64,000 nucleotides of DNA from Polaribacter irgensii 23-P. GTDB taxonomy: Bacteria; Bacteroidota; Bacteroidia; Flavobacteriales; Flavobacteriaceae. Of this stretch, positions 46,306 through 55,893 are shown piece by piece. Where the stretch lies: positions 2,002,842 through 2,066,841 of the forward strand of contig NZ_CH724148.1 in NCBI RefSeq assembly GCF_000153225.1, in the 5' to 3' direction. The notes beneath the pieces are model-generated. The model was not told where the DNA came from and searched no databases. It saw only the letters and a program-made list of their open reading frames with translations. Each line of letters begins with the position of its first letter. Position 1 is the stretch's first letter. A program made the position numbers and the translations under genes.

Positions 46306-46606
46306 AAGCAGGCTTATCTTATCGTCATGCTTTTTAGCATGTAGGAAAGTCCGGACACCATAGAGTATCATAGCGGATAACATCCGTCCAGCGTAAGTTG
46401 AGGACCAGTGCAACAGAAAGCAAGTACAGTTCGGCTGTAGTGAAACCAGGTAAACTCTATGAGGTGCAATGCCATGTAAATTAGAGCTTGAGAGCTACTC
46501 GCTCGATTCTAAAGGGTAGGCAGATTGATTCTAAAAGTAATTTTAGAACGAGATAAATGATAAGAACTTTTTATAAAGGGACAGGATTCGGCTTATTAGC
46601 CTGCTT
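46306..46606 (+). ncRNA. rnpB: RNase P RNA, bacterial class A
   Basis: The catalytic RNA that matures tRNA 5' ends. P1 pairs AAGCAGGCT (46306-46314) with AGCCTGCTT (46598-46606). The conserved core is present: GGAAAGTCCGGACACC near the 5' end, the ACAGAAA segment, AAACCAGGTAAACTC, AAGGGTAGGC and the closing ACAGGATTCGGCTTATTAGCC. The 3' end runs into TTTTTT, which acts as terminator. The length of about 300 nt is small for class A, as in other Bacteroidota with a compact specificity domain. Confidence 0.93.
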
Positions 46607-46729
46607 TTTTAATATTTTAATTATCATATTTTTACTTTATAGTAAAATTAAGGGCTTAAAATTATGAAATCATCACAATTTTAACAAATAGCTTTTTTTT
46701 ATTCATTAATTACACCTATCTATTGTTTA

Positions 46730-46762
46730 TTGTTTAACCTTAGCATAAAAAATGTAAGTTTG
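46730..46762 (+). promoter_or_regulatory. Putative promoter of acnB
   Basis: TTG at 46730-46732 and TAAGTTTG at 46755-46762, 22 bp apart, fit the Bacteroidota promoter. The leader to the ATG at 46846 would be about 75 bases. Between rnpB and this site (46610-46730) I see only A/T-rich sequence. Confidence 0.5.
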
Positions 46763-46845
46763 CGAGACTAAAATAATTAAATATTTATTAGCATCCTTTT
46801 ACCCTCTTATAACGATACGTTTTACATTAATTAAAGATCCCTTTT

Positions 46846-49623
46846 ATGAGTATTTATAAAGATTACCTCAATCAAATAGAGAATAGGAAAAAATTAGGAC
46901 TTCATCCGCAACCCATCGATAGTGCTGATTTATTGAGTGAAATTGTTTCTCAAATTAAAGATATAGATCATGCATATCGAACTGAATCTCTTGATTTTTT
47001 TATCTACAACGTTTTGCCAGGAACGACAAGTGCAGCAGGTGTAAAAGCGAAGTTTTTAAAAGAAATTATTTTAGGTAAATCTTTAGTCAAGGAAATCACA
47101 GCTTCTTTTGCTTTTGAGCAGTTGTCTCATATGAAAGGAGGTCCATCCATTGAAGTTCTTTTAGATATCGCTTTAGGGAATGACGCTGCGATTGCTTCGC
47201 AAGCAGGAACGGTGCTGAAAACACAGGTTTTTTTGTATGAAGCGGATATGAATCGCTTAGAAAACGCATTTAAAGAAGGCAATACAACTGCAATAAATAT
47301 TATAGAGAGTTACGCCAAGGCAGAATTTTTCACCAAATTGCCTGAGATTGATGAAGAAATCGAAATTGTAACTTTTGTTGCAGGAATCGGAGATATTTCT
47401 ACAGATTTACTTTCTCCAGGAGGTGACGCGCATTCACGTTCTGACCGTGAGTTGCATGGTCAATGTTTATTTGAGCATAATAAAGCACAACAAAATCAAT
47501 TAATAGCATTACAAAAGCAACACCCTAGTAAGAGAGTGATGTTAATTGCAGACAAAGGTACCATGGGAGTTGGTTCTTCTAGAATGTCTGGAGTAAATAA
47601 TGTGGCTTTATGGACAGGTATAAAAGCGAGTCCATACGTGCCCTATATAAACATTGCGCCAATCATTGCGGGTACAAATGGAATTTCTCCAATTTTTTTA
47701 ACAACTGTAGGAGTAACTGGTGGTATTGGAATTGATCTTAAAAATTGGATCAAACAAAAAGACGAAGCCGGCAATATCGTTAGAGATGAAAATGAAGACG
47801 TTGTTCTTAAAGAAGCGTATTCTGTCGCTACGGGAACTGTTTTGACTGTTAATACGAAAGAAAAGAAACTGTATAGCGGTGATACCGTTTTAACAGATAT
47901 TTCTGAAGCATTGACACCTCAAAAAGTAGAATTTATTAGAGCTGGTGGTTCTTACGCAATTGTATTCGGTAAAAAATTACAGGCGTTTGCAGCGAAGGCA
48001 CTAGACATCGATTTGGTATCAGTTTACGCGAACTCAAAAGAAATTTCTATTGACGGACAAGGTCTTACAGCTGTAGAGAAATTATTCAATAAAAATGCAG
48101 TAGGTATTGCGCCCGGTAAAACGTTGCATGCAGGCTCTTATGTGCGTGTACAAGTAAATATTATAGGTTCGCAAGATACAACAGGTTTGATGACTTCTCA
48201 AGAGTTGGAAATGATGGCGGCTACAGTGATCTCTCCAATTGTTGACGGTGCATATCAATCAGGTTGTCATACTGCTTCTGTTTGGGATGATAAATCTAAG
48301 GCAAATATTCCAAGATTGATGAAATTTATGAACGACTTCGGTTTAATTACTGCTCGCGATCCAAAGCATATATACAAACCAATGACCGATGTAATTCATA
48401 AGGTTTTAAATGACCTTACTGTAGATGATTGGGCAATAATTATTGGTGGAGATTCACATACTAGAATGTCAAAAGGTGTTGCCTTTGGTGCAGACTCAGG
48501 GACGGTTGCTTTAGCACTTGCTACGGGTGAGGCGTCCATGCCAATTCCAGAATCTGTCAAGGTTACTTTTAAAGGGAAAATGGAAAATTATATGGATTTC
48601 CGTGATGTTGTGCATGCAACGCAATCTCAAATGTTAAAGAATTTTGGCGGAGATAACGTATTTCAGGGTAGAATTATCGAAGTTCATTTAGGAACACTTA
48701 CTGCTGATGAAGCCTTTACATTTACGGATTGGACTGCAGAGATGAAGGCGAAAGCCTCGATTTGTATTTCTGAAGATGGAACTTTGATTGAATCTTTGGA
48801 AATTGCAAAAGGAAGGATTCAGATTATGATTGAAAAAGGGATGGACAATCAAAAGCAAGTTCTTCAGGGGTTAATTGATATTGCTAACAGAAGAATTGCA
48901 GAAATTAAATCTGGAGAAAAACCAGCTTTAACTCCAGATGCGAATGCAAAGTATGCCGCAGAAGTTGTTATTGATCTTGATTTGGTTGAAGAACCAATGA
49001 TTGCAGATCCAGATGTGAATAATGATGATGTTTCTAAGCGCTATACCCACGATACAATTAGACCCTTGTCTTTTTACGGAGGAACAAAAAAGGTAGATTT
49101 AGGTTTTATTGGCTCTTGTATGGTTCACAAGGGAGATATGAAAATTCTTGCTCAAATGCTTAAAAATGTAGAAGCACAACAAGGTAAGGTTGAGTTTAAG
49201 GCACCGCTAGTGGTGGCACCACCTACTTATAATATTGTAGATGAATTAAAAGCAGAGGGTGACTGGGATGTATTAGTAAAATATGCTGGTTTTGAGTTTG
49301 ATGACAATGCTCCTAAAGATGCAGCCCGCACTGGCTATAAAAATATTTTATATTTAGAGCGCCCTGGTTGTAATTTGTGCATGGGAAACCAAGAAAAAGC
49401 TGCTGCGGGAGATACTGTAATGGCAACATCTACGCGTCTTTTCCAAGGAAGGGTTGTGAAAGATAGTGAAGAGAAAAAAGGAGAGTCATTACTTTCATCG
49501 ACGCCTGTTGTAGTGCTCTCTACAATTTTAGGAAGAATCCCTACAATGGAAGAATACAAAACGGCAGTAAGGGGAATTAACTTAACAAAGTTTGCTCCCT
49601 CACTAAAACAGTTGGTGAAATAA
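46846..49623 (+). CDS. acnB: Aconitate hydratase B (bifunctional aconitase/2-methylisocitrate dehydratase)
   Basis: AcnB interconverts citrate and isocitrate in the TCA cycle and can also hydrate 2-methylaconitate. This 925-residue protein has the AcnB order: N-terminal HEAT-like domain, swivel domain, then the iron-sulfur core. Visible marks are KGTMGVGSSRMSGVNN, TTVGVTGGIGIDL, the IGGDSHTRMSKGV motif, GFIGSCMVHKGD and PGCNLCMGNQ, which together give the three [4Fe-4S] cysteines. It is followed by a terminator and a second aconitase of another subfamily. Confidence 0.96.
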   Translation: MSIYKDYLNQIENRKKLGLHPQPIDSADLLSEIVSQIKDIDHAYRTESLDFFIYNVLPGTTSAAGVKAKFLKEIILGKSLVKEITASFAFEQLSHMKGGPSIEVLLDIALGNDAAIASQAGTVLKTQVFLYEADMNRLENAFKEGNTTAINIIESYAKAEFFTKLPEIDEEIEIVTFVAGIGDISTDLLSPGGDAHSRSDRELHGQCLFEHNKAQQNQLIALQKQHPSKRVMLIADKGTMGVGSSRMSGVNNVALWTGIKASPYVPYINIAPIIAGTNGISPIFLTTVGVTGGIGIDLKNWIKQKDEAGNIVRDENEDVVLKEAYSVATGTVLTVNTKEKKLYSGDTVLTDISEALTPQKVEFIRAGGSYAIVFGKKLQAFAAKALDIDLVSVYANSKEISIDGQGLTAVEKLFNKNAVGIAPGKTLHAGSYVRVQVNIIGSQDTTGLMTSQELEMMAATVISPIVDGAYQSGCHTASVWDDKSKANIPRLMKFMNDFGLITARDPKHIYKPMTDVIHKVLNDLTVDDWAIIIGGDSHTRMSKGVAFGADSGTVALALATGEASMPIPESVKVTFKGKMENYMDFRDVVHATQSQMLKNFGGDNVFQGRIIEVHLGTLTADEAFTFTDWTAEMKAKASICISEDGTLIESLEIAKGRIQIMIEKGMDNQKQVLQGLIDIANRRIAEIKSGEKPALTPDANAKYAAEVVIDLDLVEEPMIADPDVNNDDVSKRYTHDTIRPLSFYGGTKKVDLGFIGSCMVHKGDMKILAQMLKNVEAQQGKVEFKAPLVVAPPTYNIVDELKAEGDWDVLVKYAGFEFDDNAPKDAARTGYKNILYLERPGCNLCMGNQEKAAAGDTVMATSTRLFQGRVVKDSEEKKGESLLSSTPVVVLSTILGRIPTMEEYKTAVRGINLTKFAPSLKQLVK

Positions 49624-49685
49624 ATACAAAAGAGGACTACATTTCTCAATTTAGTTTGTTGGATGTTATTGAACATGAAACTTGT

Positions 49686-49719
49686 AAAAAAGCCTGATTT
49701 TTAAAATTGGGCTTTTTTT
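49686..49719 (+). terminator. Intrinsic terminator after acnB
   Basis: AAAAAAGCC pairs with GGGCTTTTTT across an A/T-rich inner stem, ending in a T run. It separates acnB from acnA, so each has its own transcript end. Confidence 0.7.
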
Positions 49720-49869
49720 AGCCCCAGAATTAAAATTATTGTGCATTATTCAGTTGATGCTCTCCAAACAACTTCAAAACAAGAAATTGTTTATATAAAT
49801 TTAATTTTCTAAATTATTTCTGATACCAATTCTATATTTTGTATATTGTTTTATTAAAACATAAATTTT

Positions 49870-52137
49870 ATGGCTTTTGATATTGAGATGATCAAAAAAG
49901 TGTATTCAAACACTGTAGAACGGGTAGACGCAGCTCGTGAAATTACAAGAAAACCGCTTACTTTAGCAGAAAAAATACTGTACAGTCACCTTTGGAATAG
50001 AGATTCTAAAAAGGCCTTTATTAGAGGAGAAGATTATGTAGATTTTGCTCCAGATAGAATTGCTTTGCAAGATGCAACTGCACAAATGGCGCTATTGCAA
50101 TTTATGCAAGCTGGTAAAACTCAAGTTGCGGTTCCTACAACAACGCACTGTGATCACTTAATTCAAGCTAAAGACGGAGCAAGCACAGATTTACAATCTG
50201 CTTTAAATACAAGTAACGAAGTTTTTAATTTTTTAGAGTCTGTATCTAATAAGTATGGTTTAGGTTTTTGGAAACCAGGAGCAGGAATTATTCATCAAGT
50301 AGTTTTAGAAAACTATGCATTTCCTGGAGGTATGATGATTGGTACAGATTCTCACACGGTAAATGCTGGTGGTTTAGGTATGGTTGCTATTGGTGTTGGG
50401 GGTGCAGATGCAGTAGATGTGATGGCCGGAATGGCTTGGGAATTAAAGTTTCCCAAATTAATTGGAGTAAAGCTAACCGGTAAACTTTCTGGTTGGACGG
50501 CACCAAAAGATGTTATTTTAAAAGTGGCAGAAATTGTTTCAGCAAAAGGTGGAACAGGAGCAATTGTAGAATATTTTGGTGAAGGAGCAACTTCAATGTC
50601 TTGCACAGGTAAAGGGACCATTTGTAACATGGGTGCAGAAATAGGAGCAACCACATCAACATTTGGTTATGATGAGTCTATGGAACGTTATTTGCGCGCT
50701 ACAGACAGAAGTGATGTTGCAGATGCTGCAAATAAAGTAAAAGACTACTTAACAGGAGATGCTGAAGTATATGCAAACCCAGAGGCATATTTTGATCAAG
50801 TTATTGAAATTAATTTATCAGAATTAAGCCCTTTATTAAACGGACCGTTTACGCCAGATTTATCTACTAAAGTTGGTGCTGATATGAGGGAGAAAGCGAA
50901 TGCAAATGATTGGCCATTACAAGTTGAATGGGGATTGATTGGTTCTTGTACGAACTCTTCTTATGAAGATTTATCTAGAGCCTCATCAATTGCGCAACAA
51001 GCAATCGATAAAGGTTTAAAAATGAAATCGGAATTAGGAATTAATCCAGGTTCTGAAAAAGTAAGATATACTGCAGATAGAGATGGTATTTTAGGTGTTT
51101 TTGAAAAGTTAGATGCTAAAATATTTACAAATGCTTGTGGTCCCTGTATTGGGCAATGGGCAAGATATTCCGATCCAGCAAATGCACCAAAGAATTCTAT
51201 AATCCATTCGTTTAATAGAAATTTTGCCAAACGTGCAGATGGAAACCCAAATACACACGCATTTGTGGCATCACCAGAAATTGTTGCAGCAGTGGCAATT
51301 GCTGGTCGACTAGATTTTAATCCAATGATGGATACGTTAATTAATGAGGATGGAGTAGAAGTAATGTTAGATGAACCAACAGGTTGGGAATTACCACCTA
51401 AAGGTTTTGAAGTTAAAGATGATGGTTATTTAGCGCCTCAAAAAGATGGAAGTCGTGTTGAAATTGTAGTAAATAAAGAGTCTGAAAGACTGCAATTGTT
51501 AGAGCCTTTCACACCATTAGGGAATACATTAAATGGTGTTAAACTACTAATTAAAGCCCACGGTAAATGTACTACAGACCATATTTCGATGGCTGGACCG
51601 TGGTTGCGTTTTAGAGGACATTTAGATAATATTTCTAACAACTGTTTAATTGGTGCGGTAAACGCTTTTGGTATGAAAACCAATTTTGTCAAAAATCAAA
51701 TTACTGGAGATTTTGGAGGTGTACCAGATACCGCAAGAGTTTACAAAGCTGCAGGAATAAAAACAATTGTAATTGGAGATCATAATTATGGCGAGGGTTC
51801 TTCAAGAGAGCATGCAGCTATGGAGCCAAGACATCTCGGTGTTGCCGCTGTATTGGTGAAATCTTTTGCACGTATTCATGAAACCAATTTGAAAAAGCAA
51901 GGGATGTTAGGATTGACATTTGCCAATGAAGCGGATTACGATTTAATACAAGAAGACGATACCTTTAATTTTATAGATTTACATGAATTTGCGACTAACA
52001 AGCCCTTAATTTTAGAAGTTGTGCACGCAGACGGATCTAAAGACACTGTAGTTGCAAATCATACCTATAATTCCGGTCAGATTGAATGGTATAATGAAGG
52101 TTCAGCTTTAAATTTAATCAAAAAAGAAAACGCCTAA
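49870..52137 (+). CDS. Aconitate hydratase, mitochondrial-type
   Basis: A 755-residue aconitase with the iron-sulfur core first and the swivel domain last, as in mitochondrial ACO2. Marks are [25 protein letters not shown], the cluster cysteines in [11 protein letters not shown] and ACGPCIGQW, and in the swivel domain [15 protein letters not shown]. It catalyses the same citrate/isocitrate reaction as the upstream acnB. About 150 bp of A/T-rich sequence between the acnB terminator and its ATG presumably hold its promoter, but no exact TAnnTTTG is present. Confidence 0.95.
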   Translation: MAFDIEMIKKVYSNTVERVDAAREITRKPLTLAEKILYSHLWNRDSKKAFIRGEDYVDFAPDRIALQDATAQMALLQFMQAGKTQVAVPTTTHCDHLIQAKDGASTDLQSALNTSNEVFNFLESVSNKYGLGFWKPGAGIIHQVVLENYAFPGGMMIGTDSHTVNAGGLGMVAIGVGGADAVDVMAGMAWELKFPKLIGVKLTGKLSGWTAPKDVILKVAEIVSAKGGTGAIVEYFGEGATSMSCTGKGTICNMGAEIGATTSTFGYDESMERYLRATDRSDVADAANKVKDYLTGDAEVYANPEAYFDQVIEINLSELSPLLNGPFTPDLSTKVGADMREKANANDWPLQVEWGLIGSCTNSSYEDLSRASSIAQQAIDKGLKMKSELGINPGSEKVRYTADRDGILGVFEKLDAKIFTNACGPCIGQWARYSDPANAPKNSIIHSFNRNFAKRADGNPNTHAFVASPEIVAAVAIAGRLDFNPMMDTLINEDGVEVMLDEPTGWELPPKGFEVKDDGYLAPQKDGSRVEIVVNKESERLQLLEPFTPLGNTLNGVKLLIKAHGKCTTDHISMAGPWLRFRGHLDNISNNCLIGAVNAFGMKTNFVKNQITGDFGGVPDTARVYKAAGIKTIVIGDHNYGEGSSREHAAMEPRHLGVAAVLVKSFARIHETNLKKQGMLGLTFANEADYDLIQEDDTFNFIDLHEFATNKPLILEVVHADGSKDTVVANHTYNSGQIEWYNEGSALNLIKKENA

Positions 52138-52153
52138 GAGAATAAGGGGTGTC

Positions 52154-52187
52154 AAAAAAACTTTCGAGAAAATTTGAGAGTTTTTTT
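52154..52187 (+). terminator. Intrinsic terminator after aconitase gene
   Basis: AAAAAAACTTTC and GAGAGTTTTTTT pair with one mismatch around a 10-base loop, ending in a T run directly after the aconitase stop. Confidence 0.75.
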
Positions 52188-52205
52188 GTTTTATAGCACA
52201 TTTTT

Positions 52206-52892
52206 ATGAATGTATTTAGTCAATTTTTAAGTCAGGTTTCAGCAATACCACTTGCCGTAATCGATGCTGCTATTCCATTGAACTTTTATGTTTCAATAGA
52301 TATTTCAGAAAACAATAGCGCTGTACTAGATTTTAATATTGCGGACTCGGGAGCTTGGGAAAAATATATCAATTCGTATCTAAGTTTGCAAAATAGTCAG
52401 GTTGCACACGGTGGATATCTTGAAAAAAGAAACTTGTATGATCGCAGTGCTTATTTTAAAAATGTAGCAGAACACAATAAAAGAAATATTCATTTAGGAA
52501 TTGATCTCTGGTGTGCTGCAAATACAAAAGTGTTAGCAGTGCTTACAGGAGAAGTTCACAGCTACAAAAACAATAAAAACCATGGCGATTACGGTCCTAC
52601 GATTATTTTAAAGCACAGCATTGCAGAGAAAACTTTTTACTCTTTGTACGGGCATCTGTCTGAGGCATCTATTGCCACTATCAAAGTTGGGGATTTGTTT
52701 GTGCAAGGTAGTGTGCTTGGATTTTTAGGGGAGGCATCCGTCAATGGTGACTATGCGCCTCATTTACACTTTCAAATAATTAAAGATCTTGCAGATTATT
52801 TTGGAGATTATCCCGGAGTGTCTGCTTCCAGTGATCTTGAATTTTATCAACAGAATTGCCCAGATCCCAATGTATTATTAAAAATACGCTAA
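52206..52892 (+). CDS. M23 (LytM-like) metallopeptidase without signal peptide
   Basis: A 228-residue protein whose C-terminal half is an M23 peptidase with zinc ligands in HLGIDLW and PHLHF, plus SLYGHLSEASI. M23 enzymes cut peptide cross-links in cell walls, but this one has no signal peptide or membrane segment. Its sequence (DYGPTIILKH, HLGIDLWC) resembles the M23 domain found fused to class III aminotransferases in some bacteria. A class III aminotransferase gene lies convergent just 80 bp away. The substrate is therefore uncertain. Confidence 0.8.
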   Translation: MNVFSQFLSQVSAIPLAVIDAAIPLNFYVSIDISENNSAVLDFNIADSGAWEKYINSYLSLQNSQVAHGGYLEKRNLYDRSAYFKNVAEHNKRNIHLGIDLWCAANTKVLAVLTGEVHSYKNNKNHGDYGPTIILKHSIAEKTFYSLYGHLSEASIATIKVGDLFVQGSVLGFLGEASVNGDYAPHLHFQIIKDLADYFGDYPGVSASSDLEFYQQNCPDPNVLLKIR

Positions 52893-52972
52893 AAGTTTGC
52901 ATCCTGACTTGCTAAAAGGAATCACAATTTCTTAAACAAAAGAGCAACAGTTTCTTTTTTTGAGAAATAGAA

Positions 52973-54154
52973 TTATTCCAACACTTGGCAAATACTTTTG
53001 GTAAGGATGTCGCATCCTTTTATCAATTCATCGTCTGAAATCGTTAATGGAGGTGAAATTCTCATGGCCCGTCCCTCGAATAAGAGAAAAAAGAGAATAA
53101 GACCGTTGTCTATGCAAGCATGTATAATTTGGGCTGCTAGGGCAGGAGTGTTCACAAGAGCAGCAAGCATTAAGCCTTTTCCCCGAATCTCTTTAATTGC
53201 TGGATGTGTTAAATGTTTTCTAATAATTTGTTCTTTTCGGATACTTTCTGAAAGTAAATTTTGCGCTAAAATTTCTGTCACTGTCGCGAAACCTGCAGCA
53301 GCAATAACTGGGTTTCCTGCAAATGTAGAGATATGTCCTAATTTAGGGTTGTCTTGTAGCAATGCCATCATCGAGCGATTTGCAATAAATGCACCAATTG
53401 GCATTCCGCCACCAAGCCCTTTTCCTGTAATAATGATGTCAGGAATAACATTATAATTTTCAAATCCCCAGAAAGTTCCAGTTCTTCCAATCCCTGTTTG
53501 AATTTCATCAAGAATTAATAGGGCACCCATTTCCAAACATCTTTGTTTTACTTTTTGCAGAAAGTTGTCTCTAGGCTCAATAAAACCGGCCCCTCCTTGA
53601 ATAGTTTCTAAAATTACAGCAGCTGTTTTTTCTGTAATTTGTTGCAGGCAAAAGTCACAATTAAAGGCGATGAAGCGAGTCCCTGGAATTAGAGGTCGGA
53701 ATACTTGGTTTTGTTTTTCTACACCAGAAACGCTCATAGCGCCCATTGTATTTCCGTGATAGGAGTTTTTAGCAGCAATAATTTCAGCCCTATTGGTAAC
53801 TCTTTTAGCAAGTTTTAAAGCACCTTCTGTAGCTTCTGTTCCCGAATTTGTAATATAAACAGAGTTTAAGGTTTCAGGAGAATTTTCAGCTAGTAACTTA
53901 CACAAGTCTACCTGTGGTTTTTGTATAAACTCACCATATACCATCACATGCGCATAGCTATCTAATTGTTTTTTGATAGCTTCAGAAACTTTGGGATGAT
54001 TGTGACCTAAACTGTTTGCAGAAACCCCTGCCACAAAGTCTAAATATACCTTTCCAGAAGTATCATATATATAACTTCCTTTGGCATGTGAAATTTCAAT
54101 TGCCAGCGGATGTGGCGACGTTTGTGCCTGGTATTTAAAGAAATCATCTTTCAT
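52973..54154 (-). CDS. Class III aminotransferase (acetylornithine-type)
   Basis: A 393-residue PLP enzyme. The start is taken at 54154 (MKDDFFKYQAQ), 7 bp after the OstA-like gene's stop; the frame is open to 54187, but the longer form would overlap that gene. The PLP lysine is about residue 245 in ITGKGLGGGMP. Other marks are NSGTEATEGALKLAKR, YHGNTMGAMS, ILDEIQTGIGRTG and HISTFAGNPV. It resembles acetylornithine/omega-amino acid transaminases; no arginine genes are nearby, so the substrate is open. Confidence 0.87.
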   Translation of the reverse strand: MKDDFFKYQAQTSPHPLAIEISHAKGSYIYDTSGKVYLDFVAGVSANSLGHNHPKVSEAIKKQLDSYAHVMVYGEFIQKPQVDLCKLLAENSPETLNSVYITNSGTEATEGALKLAKRVTNRAEIIAAKNSYHGNTMGAMSVSGVEKQNQVFRPLIPGTRFIAFNCDFCLQQITEKTAAVILETIQGGAGFIEPRDNFLQKVKQRCLEMGALLILDEIQTGIGRTGTFWGFENYNVIPDIIITGKGLGGGMPIGAFIANRSMMALLQDNPKLGHISTFAGNPVIAAAGFATVTEILAQNLLSESIRKEQIIRKHLTHPAIKEIRGKGLMLAALVNTPALAAQIIHACIDNGLILFFLLFEGRAMRISPPLTISDDELIKGCDILTKSICQVLE

Positions 54155-54161
54155 TGTGAAC

Positions 54162-55757
54162 TTAAAGTTTTTTTTGTATTTCTTCAAGGTTATCTGTAAA
54201 CAGTGCGTTGTTCTTTTTTTGCTCTTCCATCTCAGTAAGTTCTTCTACATTATTCTTTTTAAAGATATCCTCCTTTGTCTTTGGTTGTTCTTTAGCTCTC
54301 CAAATAAACCCCTTTAACTTCCGTTCTACTTCGGGAAATTGGGAAGGTGGGTGTGTTTTTCCATCTGAGGATTTCAAGTATTTCATGGAAATAATTTGAC
54401 CATTTTCTAAAGTAAATTCAATATTGCTAGAAATCTCTTTGGTAATGGTTTCTATACTTCCTGTTTCTTCACTTCTATTGTAATATAGCGACTCGGCATT
54501 TCCCTTGACTAAAAGCAGTTCGAGTTTATTTGCTTTAAACTTACCAAACATGTCTCTTCCTTTGATTTGATTGTACTCTTGAATAGACAGGGAGTCTTTG
54601 GATACTATAAAAGCATTATTCAGCACTTTTAAAGAGTCTAATTGCTCAGTGATGGTGTCGGATATTAAGTGAATGGTGTCTCCTGTTATTTGGTTTCCAT
54701 CTGACCATAAGACGGGGTTTATAAACATTTTTGTAATGCCAGACTGTTGATTGGTATGCAAAGAGTCGCATTTTCCCTGCAAGTCCGATTTAAAAATTTT
54801 TACGTTGTGATAAGACCGTACTATTCGTTTTTCCGGAATACCTGTTACTAACAGCGTATCTCCGTGAATAAAGGTAGAATCTTTTTTTACAATAGAAATA
54901 GCAACCGCTTTTTTGATAATAAAAAGTGAATCTTCTTTTTCAAATATTTCAGCATAATTTCCACGGATCACAAAGTTTTTTACGGTATCGATTATTTGAA
55001 TTTTATTGGTGGCAGAGGCAAAACCTCTTTTTTTGTCATAGAACAAACTGTCGCCTTCAATGGTTCTCTCTTTTAAGAATAATTTTGCTTCTTTTACAAA
55101 ATAAGAGATATCCGTTTTTGTATTGTAAAACCCTCGCTCACAATAAATTTTATTCTCATTTTGGGTATTGGTAATTGTAGAAGGTCCAAACAAATAAGTC
55201 AGACCTGTATTGGCATAATAGTCCAAATGATTTGATTCTAAATGGTGTTCTGGGTTAACAACCGTTACACGCGTAGTCGCTGTGAATTTTTTTGTTTCGA
55301 GATAATATTGTCCTTTTTTACTTTTTAATGTATTTGTTTTGTCCTTAATTGTTGCATAACTTTGGTAATACAACTTTTGGTTCAACCGATCGAATTGTAA
55401 CGTATCTGAGGTTAAAGTTATTTCTGGATCTTTTAAAACTACGTTTCCCCAGGATAGCGACTGCTTGGCATTTGCATCGTAATCTAAATAATCACTAGTT
55501 TGTGTAATGGTATCTCCTTGGTTGACCACTACATTTTCTAAAGCTTTGAAAAAATTTTCTTTCTGGTAAAATAAGGCTTGTTTGCAAGTAAGCACAGCAC
55601 CGGCGTGGATCATTTTAACATTCCCAATTAGCACAGTTGCTCCCGGATATTGGTCTTCATCTACATATTGCAGATCTGCAGAGTAAATCATTTTTTGAGT
55701 TTGTGTATGACTCAAAAAATGAAAGAGAAATAAAAGGAGTGTAATTAATTTTTTCAA
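54162..55757 (-). CDS. OstA/LptA-like lipopolysaccharide export-associated protein
   Basis: A 531-residue exported protein with a signal peptide (MKKLITLLLFLFHFLSHTQ). The body is a long beta-rich stack of OstA-like repeats such as YPGATVLIGNVKMIHAGAVL, DPEITLTSDTLQFDR and GNAESLYYNRS, the beta-jellyroll type used by LptA and LptD-N to carry LPS across the periplasm. The C-terminal 70 residues are polar, with a FIWRAKEQP motif. It is followed by the aminotransferase with only 7 bp between. The role in LPS transport is inferred from fold. Confidence 0.82.
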   Translation of the reverse strand: MKKLITLLLFLFHFLSHTQTQKMIYSADLQYVDEDQYPGATVLIGNVKMIHAGAVLTCKQALFYQKENFFKALENVVVNQGDTITQTSDYLDYDANAKQSLSWGNVVLKDPEITLTSDTLQFDRLNQKLYYQSYATIKDKTNTLKSKKGQYYLETKKFTATTRVTVVNPEHHLESNHLDYYANTGLTYLFGPSTITNTQNENKIYCERGFYNTKTDISYFVKEAKLFLKERTIEGDSLFYDKKRGFASATNKIQIIDTVKNFVIRGNYAEIFEKEDSLFIIKKAVAISIVKKDSTFIHGDTLLVTGIPEKRIVRSYHNVKIFKSDLQGKCDSLHTNQQSGITKMFINPVLWSDGNQITGDTIHLISDTITEQLDSLKVLNNAFIVSKDSLSIQEYNQIKGRDMFGKFKANKLELLLVKGNAESLYYNRSEETGSIETITKEISSNIEFTLENGQIISMKYLKSSDGKTHPPSQFPEVERKLKGFIWRAKEQPKTKEDIFKKNNVEELTEMEEQKKNNALFTDNLEEIQKKL

Positions 55758-55837
55758 GTGGTATTTTTCTACAAAAATACTGAAAAGATTAGCTCTTTAC
55801 TATTAAAGAAAAGTAAAAATTAAAGATTGTTGTAATG

Positions 55838-55872
55838 AAAAAGCACCTTTTAGAATTCTAAAAGATGCTTTT
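55838..55872 (-). terminator. Intrinsic terminator after purA
   Basis: AAAAGCACCTTTTAGAA pairs with TTCTAAAAGATGCTTTT with a single mismatch, making a 17-bp stem. It lies 21 bp downstream of the purA stop. Confidence 0.85.
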
Positions 55873-55893
55873 ATATCATGAGATAGCGGAGCG

